Shown here piece by piece: positions 16,955 to 22,062 of a stretch of 29,913 nt of DNA. The first letter of the stretch is position 1. Every line of letters begins with the position of its first letter. The position numbers were made by a program, and so were the translations under genes. The notes below the pieces were generated by a model, which was given only the letters and a program-made list of their open reading frames with translations, had not been told where the DNA came from and made no database searches. Where the stretch lies: the NCBI GenBank assembly GCA_013043995.1, contig JABEVL010000029.1, positions 1 through 29,913 on the forward strand, read 5' to 3'. The DNA is from Spirochaetales bacterium. Lineage in GTDB: Bacteria > Spirochaetota > Spirochaetia > JABEVK01.

Positions 16955-17452
16955 ATGGATCAGGCTAGAGATAATAAAGAGTACGTTGAAAAACTGATCC
17001 GGCTGAACCGGGTTGCTAAAGTCGTGAAAGGCGGACGGCGATTTTCTTTTTCAGCCATGGTCGTAGTTGGGGACCGTAACGGAAACGTTGGTTATGGCTT
17101 TGGTAAAGCTAATGACGTTTCTGAAGCTATCCGCAAAAGCGTAGAGAAGGCAAAACGAAATATGATGAATGTTCCTGTTAAGAATGGAACTTTGCCACAT
17201 GAGTTGAATACGACCTATAAAAGTTCACACGTGCTTTTAAAACCGGCAGCGCCCGGTACGGGTATTATTGCGGGCGGCCATGTCCGAGCAGTTATGGAAG
17301 CTGTGGGTGTGAAAGATGTCCTGAGCAAGTCGATCGGCTCTGGTAATTCTGTCAATGTCGTCAAAACAGTTTTTAAAGGTTTTGTAGAAATGATCGACGC
17401 CAAAAAAATGTCTTTAGGACGTGGTAAAGCGTTGAAGGAACTGTGGGGTTAG
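16955..17452 (+). CDS. rpsE: 30S ribosomal protein S5
   Basis: S5 affects translational fidelity and forms the mRNA entry channel with S3 and S4. The 165-residue product has the N-terminal double-stranded RNA-binding domain with RVAKVVKGGRRFSFSAMVVVGD and GNVGYGFGKANDVSEAI. The second domain contains APGTGIIAGGHVRAVMEAVGVKDVLSKSIGS. The ATG has an AAGGGGTAAGT ribosome binding region. rpmD follows 3 bases after its stop. Confidence 0.98.
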   Translation: MDQARDNKEYVEKLIRLNRVAKVVKGGRRFSFSAMVVVGDRNGNVGYGFGKANDVSEAIRKSVEKAKRNMMNVPVKNGTLPHELNTTYKSSHVLLKPAAPGTGIIAGGHVRAVMEAVGVKDVLSKSIGSGNSVNVVKTVFKGFVEMIDAKKMSLGRGKALKELWG

Positions 17453-17455
17453 GCG

Positions 17456-17641
17456 ATGGCAAAAAAAATTCGCGTCAAGCTCGTACGGAGCACGATTGGT
17501 AAGAATCCGAATCAAGTTGCTACTGTTAAAGCTCTTGGTTTGCGAAAAATAGGTTCAGAAGTGGAGTTTGAGGTCAACGCTTCCCTTTTGGGCATGGTTG
17601 AGACCGTGGCACACCTGGTGGTGTGGGAGGATGTTAAATAA
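17456..17641 (+). CDS. rpmD: 50S ribosomal protein L30
   Basis: L30 is a small large-subunit protein that is absent from some bacteria. The 61 residues match the family: KIRVKLVRSTIGKNPNQVATVKALGLRKIGS is the central signature. The ATG has the usual tight spacing, and its ribosome binding region lies in the end of rpsE. The TAA stop shares a base with the rplO ATG (TAATG), so L15 is probably translated by coupling. Confidence 0.96.
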   Translation: MAKKIRVKLVRSTIGKNPNQVATVKALGLRKIGSEVEFEVNASLLGMVETVAHLVVWEDVK

Positions 17642-18102
17642 TGGAAAATCCGTATATTCTCAGAGCTCCCATCGGTGCAAACACGAAGAAAACGATTATT
17701 GGACGCGGTCGATCTAGCGGGACGGGTGGAACTTCTGGTCGAGGAAATAAAGGACAAAAATCTCGTTCTGGCGGGGGTGTTCGACTTGGCTTTGAAGGTG
17801 GTCAGACTCCCTTGTTTAGGCGTTTGCCTTCCCGGGGTTTTTCAAATGCCGTTTTTACGGTCAGATATTCTGTAGTTAACCTTTCTCTTCTCGAGCAAGC
17901 TTATGAAAATGGCGATACCGTCAATTTTGAGTCTCTTGTGGCTAAAGGCTTGATTAAGCGAAGCGAGACCCTTGTTAAGGTTCTCGGAAAAGGTACCTTG
18001 ACCAAGAAACTTACTGTCTCTGTCGACAAGCTTTCTGAAAGCGCTAAATCCGCGATCGAGAAAGCCGGTGGAAAGGTTGTTTCTGTGGTCGAAAATTCTT
18101 AG
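17641..18102 (+). CDS. rplO: 50S ribosomal protein L15
   Basis: L15 is a late-assembly large-subunit protein with a flexible basic N-terminus. The 153 residues contain the glycine-rich signature GRGRSSGTGGTSGRGNKGQK and then GGGVRLGFEGGQTPLFRRLPSRGF. The C-terminal half carries the conserved globular domain ending in GGKVVSVVE. The ATG overlaps the rpmD stop. secY follows 12 bases downstream, as in nearly all spc operons. Confidence 0.98.
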   Translation: MENPYILRAPIGANTKKTIIGRGRSSGTGGTSGRGNKGQKSRSGGGVRLGFEGGQTPLFRRLPSRGFSNAVFTVRYSVVNLSLLEQAYENGDTVNFESLVAKGLIKRSETLVKVLGKGTLTKKLTVSVDKLSESAKSAIEKAGGKVVSVVENS

Positions 18103-18114
18103 TGGGATCATAGA

Positions 18115-19437
18115 ATGGCTGGAACCGCGCTTGTCGACATTTTTCGCATCAAGGATCTTCGGGACAGAATTTTTTTCACCATCGGTGTGCTTCTAGTTTT
18201 TCGTCTGGGAGCTGTTTTGCCGATTCCTGGAATTAATGTCACTGCTCTAAAGACTTTTTTCTCTCATCAGCAGTCTAATGGAAGTTCCCTGACAGATTAT
18301 TTTAACTTCTTTTCAGGTGGAGCTTTCGACCATTTTTCTTTGTTCATGTTAGGCATTATGCCCTACATTTCAATGTCGATCATTATGCAATTGATCGTGG
18401 TTGTTTTTCCTCGAATGAAGAAAATTCAGGAAGAAGACGGTGGACGAAAAAAGATCCAACGATGGACGCGCATTGGAACTGTCGGAGTTTGTCTGATTCA
18501 GTCCTACGCTGTGACTTCTTACGCAAAAAGTATACCTGATGCTGTTTCAATTTCCCACTGGGCTTTTGTGTTAATAGCGATGCTGACAGTGACGACGGGA
18601 ACCTTATTCCTCATGTGGATGGGCGAACAAATCAATCAACGCGGAATTGGTAACGGTATTTCTTTGTTGATTTTTACGGGTATCGTAGCTCGAATCCCTG
18701 ATGCAGTTTATCAGTTGTTTCAAGCCATTCAACGTGGTGATCTTAACCCCGTCTTTGTTATTCTTGTCTTTCTGTTGTTTGTTGTCGTTATTGCCTTGGT
18801 TATATTCGAGCAGCAAGGGATGCGAAAAATCCCAGTCCACTACGCCAAGCGTGTTGTTGGAAAAAAATTATTTGGGGCGCAGAACACCTATATTCCTTTT
18901 AAACTTAACCCTTCTGGCGTTATTCCCATCATCTTTGCGAGTTCTTTCTTGATGTTTCCGCTCCAGATTGCAGGAAATTTGGGTGGCTCAGTACCTTGGT
19001 TGGCTGCGGTGGCCGAGTTTCTTCGTCCCCACGATTGGCCATATTTGGCTATTTACACCTTATTGATTATTTTCTTTGCTTATTTCTACACACAGGTTAC
19101 CTTGAACCCCGTTGAAATTTCTAAACAAATTCGTGAAAACGGTGGCTCGATCCCCGGTATTCGTTCTGAAAAAATGGAAGAGCATTTGACAAGAATCTTG
19201 AATAGGATTATCCTTCCGGGGTCCTTGTTCTTGGCTCTTATCGCGGTCATTCCTCAATTGATTGTGATGTGGATACCCGGTTTCCCTCAGGCGCTTGCCT
19301 ACATTATGGGCGGTACTTCTCTCCTGATTTTGGTTGGTGTTGACCTGGATACGATGAACCAAATTGAAGGACATCTGAGAATGCATCACCATGAAGGGTT
19401 TGCTAAGAAAGGCAAAATCCGGTCCAGGAATTTATAG
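18115..19437 (+). CDS. secY: Protein translocase channel subunit SecY
   Basis: SecY forms the protein-conducting channel of the inner membrane with SecE and SecG and receives substrates from SecA and ribosomes. The 440-residue protein shows about ten hydrophobic segments. The plug-side motif LGAVLPIPGIN is seen early in TM1, LGIMPYISMSIIMQLI in TM2 and the GNGISLLIF segment after the MGEQINQRGIG loop. The cytoplasmic loop before TM7 has the conserved RKIPVHYAKRVVGKK. The C-terminal part has the YFYTQVTLNPVEISKQIRENGGSIPGIR loop. adk, map and infA, which often follow, are absent; rpmJ comes next. Confidence 0.98.
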   Translation: MAGTALVDIFRIKDLRDRIFFTIGVLLVFRLGAVLPIPGINVTALKTFFSHQQSNGSSLTDYFNFFSGGAFDHFSLFMLGIMPYISMSIIMQLIVVVFPRMKKIQEEDGGRKKIQRWTRIGTVGVCLIQSYAVTSYAKSIPDAVSISHWAFVLIAMLTVTTGTLFLMWMGEQINQRGIGNGISLLIFTGIVARIPDAVYQLFQAIQRGDLNPVFVILVFLLFVVVIALVIFEQQGMRKIPVHYAKRVVGKKLFGAQNTYIPFKLNPSGVIPIIFASSFLMFPLQIAGNLGGSVPWLAAVAEFLRPHDWPYLAIYTLLIIFFAYFYTQVTLNPVEISKQIRENGGSIPGIRSEKMEEHLTRILNRIILPGSLFLALIAVIPQLIVMWIPGFPQALAYIMGGTSLLILVGVDLDTMNQIEGHLRMHHHEGFAKKGKIRSRNL

Positions 19438-19449
19438 GAGATTTGCTGA

Positions 19450-19563
19450 ATGAAAGTTAGAGTCAGCGTTAAACCAATTTGTGATCAGTGCAAAGTCATT
19501 CGCAGACATGGTGTTTTACGAATTATTTGTACTAACCCCAAGCATAAACAAAGACAGCGATAA
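19450..19563 (+). CDS. rpmJ: 50S ribosomal protein L36, zinc form
   Basis: L36 is the smallest ribosomal protein: 37 residues starting MKVRVSVKPICDQC and ending KHKQRQR. The zinc ribbon is complete, with Cys11, Cys14, Cys27 and His32, so it is the zinc-binding type. The reading frame is short but sits exactly where L36 is expected, between secY and rpsM. Its ATG lies 12 bases after the secY stop and has an AGGAGAT ribosome binding site. Confidence 0.96.
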   Translation: MKVRVSVKPICDQCKVIRRHGVLRIICTNPKHKQRQR

Positions 19564-19574
19564 GGAAAATATTT

Positions 19575-19940
19575 ATGGCCAGAATTGCGGGTATTGATCT
19601 TCCCAACAAACATATTGACATTGCTTTGACCTACATTTATGGGATAGGAAGAGCTTCTGCTACGAAGATTTGTCAAAAAACGAAAATTGATCCTGACAAG
19701 AAGACAAATGATCTCAATCAGGATGAAGTCAATGAGCTGAGGAAAATTATTGAGAATGACTTTGTTGTGGAAGGGCGCTTGCGTTCCGAAGTTTCTCTTA
19801 ATATTAAAAGATTGATGGATATTGGTTGCTATCGGGGATTAAGGCACCGGCGGGGTTTGCCGGTCAGAGGTCAACGGACAAAGACCAATGCCCGTACGCG
19901 TAAAGGTAAGCGGAAGACAGTTGCGAACAAGAAGAAGTAA
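19575..19940 (+). CDS. rpsM: 30S ribosomal protein S13
   Basis: S13 forms bridges to the large subunit from the 30S head and contacts P-site tRNA through its basic tail. The 121 residues start MARIAGIDLPNKHIDIALTY. They show the helix-two-turn-helix YGIGRASA and the signature GCYRGLRHRRGLPVRGQRTK followed by the basic NARTRKGKRK tail. The ATG follows AAGGAAAAT 11 bases after rpmJ. It opens the alpha-type part of the superoperon. Confidence 0.98.
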   Translation: MARIAGIDLPNKHIDIALTYIYGIGRASATKICQKTKIDPDKKTNDLNQDEVNELRKIIENDFVVEGRLRSEVSLNIKRLMDIGCYRGLRHRRGLPVRGQRTKTNARTRKGKRKTVANKKK

Positions 19941-19954
19941 GCGGGGGCATAATT

Positions 19955-20335
19955 TTGGCTAAGGTTAAGAAGAAGAAAGAAAAAAAGATTGTTTTTGAAG
20001 GGAATGTTTTTATACAGGCTACATTCAATAACACTATTGTGACTGTTACTGATATGCGCGGTAATGCTCTTTCATGGGCATCAGCTGGCGGATTGGGTTT
20101 TCGTGGTGCTAAGAAGTCTACCCCTTTTGCAGCCCAAACAACTGCTGAAAATGCGGTAAATAAGGCAAAAGAGTACGGACTTCGTGAATTGCACGTTTAT
20201 GTTAAGGGACCTGGTGTTGGGCGAGAATCTGCTATTCGTTCGATGGGCGCTCTTGGCTTCCGTGTGAAGAGCATTCACGATGTTACTCCTATTCCGCACA
20301 ATGGTTGCCGTCCTCGTAAAAGTCGGCGTGTCTGA
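19955..20335 (+). CDS. rpsK: 30S ribosomal protein S11
   Basis: S11 lies on the 30S platform near the Shine-Dalgarno/anti-Shine-Dalgarno helix. The 126 residues match the family from GNVFIQATFNNTIVTVTD to the closing HNGCRPRKSRRV, with the GPGVGRESAIRSMGALGF signature. The start is TTG, which gives AKVKKKKEKK, the usual lysine-rich opening; no better ATG lies nearby. The ribosome binding region is GCGGGGGC. rpsD, which follows rpsK in many bacteria, is absent; a hairpin and then rpoA follow. Confidence 0.96.
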   Translation: MAKVKKKKEKKIVFEGNVFIQATFNNTIVTVTDMRGNALSWASAGGLGFRGAKKSTPFAAQTTAENAVNKAKEYGLRELHVYVKGPGVGRESAIRSMGALGFRVKSIHDVTPIPHNGCRPRKSRRV

Positions 20336-20365
20336 TTTAGTTCAGTTCAAACCGACTCAGGGAGT

Positions 20366-20394
20366 GACCGGTCTTAGGATCGGTCCTTTTATTG
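20366..20394 (+). terminator. Terminator-like hairpin between rpsK and rpoA
   Basis: An 8-bp stem (20366-20373 with 20378-20385, one G-T wobble) closes the loop TTAG and is followed by C, four T and then ATTGTT. The stem is shorter and the T-run poorer than at the tuf terminator, so partial termination is more likely than a full stop. Its inner core CCGGTCTTAGGATCGG matches the tuf hairpin core at 14 of 16 bases. The rpoA ribosome binding site begins about 15 bases later. Confidence 0.6.
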
Positions 20395-20418
20395 TTCCGA
20401 GGATATTAAGGAGTTGAA

Positions 20419-21471
20419 ATGGCGAGAAAAAATCTTTTAAAGGGCTTTAAACGACCGAAAGGCCTGCATTTCGAACAGAGTGATCTGAGTCCGAATTATG
20501 GCAAATTTATCGCTTACCCTTTTGAACGCGGATTCGGGCATACGATCGGCAACACCCTGCGGCGTGTTCTTCTCTCCTCGATTCAGGGTTATGCGGTTTC
20601 GGGTATTCGTATCACGAGCTTTAATGAAGCTGGAACTCCCCATCTTCTCTCGAGTGAGTTTGAGCCTATTCCCGAAGTTGTTGAGGATACTGCGGTTATT
20701 TTGGCAAACCTCAAGAGTTTGCAGCTGAAGGTTCCTGGCGACCTGGATTCAGTGACGATTCTTGTTGAAGCCAAGGGAAAAGACAAATCGAGCATCACTG
20801 GCGCTGACCTGTGCGTGTCCGGAGTTGAGGTCATGAATCCAGATTTGCACATTGCAACCCTTTCTGGCAAAGCCAACCTAGAGCTTGAAATTCAGATAGA
20901 CCTCGGGCGCGGTTACGTTCCTGCAGAAGTCCATGAGAAAAGCGTGGAAGTTCAAAACACGATTGCTGTGGATTCAATTTTCTCGCCGATCAAAAAAGTC
21001 AAATACGCCGTTGAAGACACTCGTGTTGGACAACGCGCTGACTTTGATAAGCTTATCCTTGAGATCTGGACCGATGGGACGATTTCTCCCGAAAATGCCT
21101 TAGCTGAAGCTGCTAAGATTTCCAAAGATCATTTCAGCATTTTTATAAACTTTAATGAAGATGATATCTCAGGGGACGCTGAAATCACTGAGGATGAGGT
21201 AGCTGTTAAGGCCTTGTTGAACACTCCTGTCGAGGATCTTGAGTTGTCCGTTCGTTCGAGCAACTGCTTGAAAAACGCTAACATCAAAACAATTGGCGAA
21301 CTGATCCATAAGTCTGAGGACGACATTGCCAAAACTCGTAACTTTGGTAAAAAGAGTCTTGAAGAAATCAAACTCAAGCTAAAAGAAAGAAACCTTTCTT
21401 TTGGTATGAATGACACCAGTCAAATTATCCAGGCGATGAAACTCGCCCAGCAGAACAAGGAAGCTGTATGA
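20419..21471 (+). CDS. rpoA: RNA polymerase alpha subunit
   Basis: RpoA dimerises to start assembly of RNA polymerase and contacts DNA UP elements and activators through its C-terminal domain. The 350-residue product is about 20 residues longer than in E. coli, with a short basic N-terminal extension (MARKNLLKGFKRPKG). The dimerisation domain shows ERGFGHTIGNTLRRVLLSSI. The C-terminal domain contains LSVRSSNCLK (Arg279 corresponds to E. coli Arg265) and NFGKKSLEEIK, so its DNA-binding determinants are kept. The ribosome binding site is AAGGAG. The TGA stop overlaps the rplQ ATG (ATGA). Confidence 0.98.
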   Translation: MARKNLLKGFKRPKGLHFEQSDLSPNYGKFIAYPFERGFGHTIGNTLRRVLLSSIQGYAVSGIRITSFNEAGTPHLLSSEFEPIPEVVEDTAVILANLKSLQLKVPGDLDSVTILVEAKGKDKSSITGADLCVSGVEVMNPDLHIATLSGKANLELEIQIDLGRGYVPAEVHEKSVEVQNTIAVDSIFSPIKKVKYAVEDTRVGQRADFDKLILEIWTDGTISPENALAEAAKISKDHFSIFINFNEDDISGDAEITEDEVAVKALLNTPVEDLELSVRSSNCLKNANIKTIGELIHKSEDDIAKTRNFGKKSLEEIKLKLKERNLSFGMNDTSQIIQAMKLAQQNKEAV

Positions 21472-21977
21472 ACAACAAGACAGGTTTCAACCGACTTAAT
21501 CGTCGGGCTGGACAACGACGAGCGTTACTGAAAAACATGGTAACCTCTTTATTCCAGTACGAAAGAATTACTACGACTAAGGCCAAGGCTTTGGAGGTTC
21601 GCCGTTTTGCAGAAAAAATGGTAACCCGTGCCAAGGTGGACTCGGTTCACAACCGAAGGGAAGTTTCCAAAACTATTACAAATGAGACGGTTCTTAGAAA
21701 ACTTTTTACAGTTCTCGGGCCGCGTTTCCAATCTCGAATGGGCGGCTACACACGGATTTTGAAAATTGGGCAGCGTTATGGTGATGCGGCTGAAATGGTT
21801 CTTTTAGAGTTTGTCGAACGTTCGGGACAAACCGCTGCTCCTGAGGCTCCGACCACCAGCAACAAAAAGTCCAGCTCGGAAGAGACGAAGAAAGCTTCCT
21901 CAGCTGAGGCCGCTCAGAGCTCCAAGCCCAAAAAAGCAACTAAAGCTAAAGAAAAAGTTCCAGCTGAGACAAAGTAA
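21468..21977 (+). CDS. rplQ: 50S ribosomal protein L17 with C-terminal extension
   Basis: L17 binds the large subunit near the tunnel exit. The conserved domain covers residues 1 to about 121, with RRAGQRRALLKNMVTSLFQYERI and the GGYTRILKIGQRYGDAAEMVLLEFV signature. About 48 extra residues follow, rich in Ala, Ser, Lys and Glu (for example SKPKKATKAKEK). They are low-complexity, probably disordered and basic at the end. Total length is 169, against about 120-130 in many bacteria. The ATG overlaps the rpoA stop. The gene closes the superoperon, as a strong terminator follows 27 bases later. Confidence 0.96.
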   Translation: MNNKTGFNRLNRRAGQRRALLKNMVTSLFQYERITTTKAKALEVRRFAEKMVTRAKVDSVHNRREVSKTITNETVLRKLFTVLGPRFQSRMGGYTRILKIGQRYGDAAEMVLLEFVERSGQTAAPEAPTTSNKKSSSEETKKASSAEAAQSSKPKKATKAKEKVPAETK

Positions 21978-22004
21978 ACTCGCTGAGATTTTTTGCCGAT
22001 GATG

Positions 22005-22034
22005 AAGGAGGTCCTCTATGGGGCCTCCTTTTTT
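22005..22034 (+). terminator. Intrinsic terminator after rplQ
   Basis: A 10-bp stem (22005-22014 with 22021-22030, one T-G wobble) with the loop TCTATG is followed directly by TTTT, and the stem itself ends in TT. It would end transcripts of the ribosomal superoperon. The left arm, AAGGAGGTCC, includes a perfect Shine-Dalgarno sequence and the right arm resembles the 16S anti-Shine-Dalgarno. The T-run touches the probable ATG (22035) of the next gene. Confidence 0.8.
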
Positions 22035-22062
22035 ATGTCATCACTTGCCCGACTCTCCATAG
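22018..22062 (+). CDS. Possible 14-codon leader peptide (speculative)
   Basis: ATG 22018 lies six bases after the perfect Shine-Dalgarno AAGGAGG (22005-22011) and opens a 14-codon frame, MGPPFLCHHLPDSP, ending at TAG 22060-22062. It is in a different frame from the large membrane protein and overlaps its start. It is the only start codon here with ideal spacing to that site. It may be translated only when transcription reads through the terminator, or it may be a chance product of the terminator stem. No function is claimed. Confidence 0.2.
   Translation: MGPPFLCHHLPDSP

Noticed and set aside
20391..20418. Promoter in front of rpoA
   Set aside because: The sequence between the hairpin and rpoA is too short, and no -35/-10 pair with acceptable spacing was seen.
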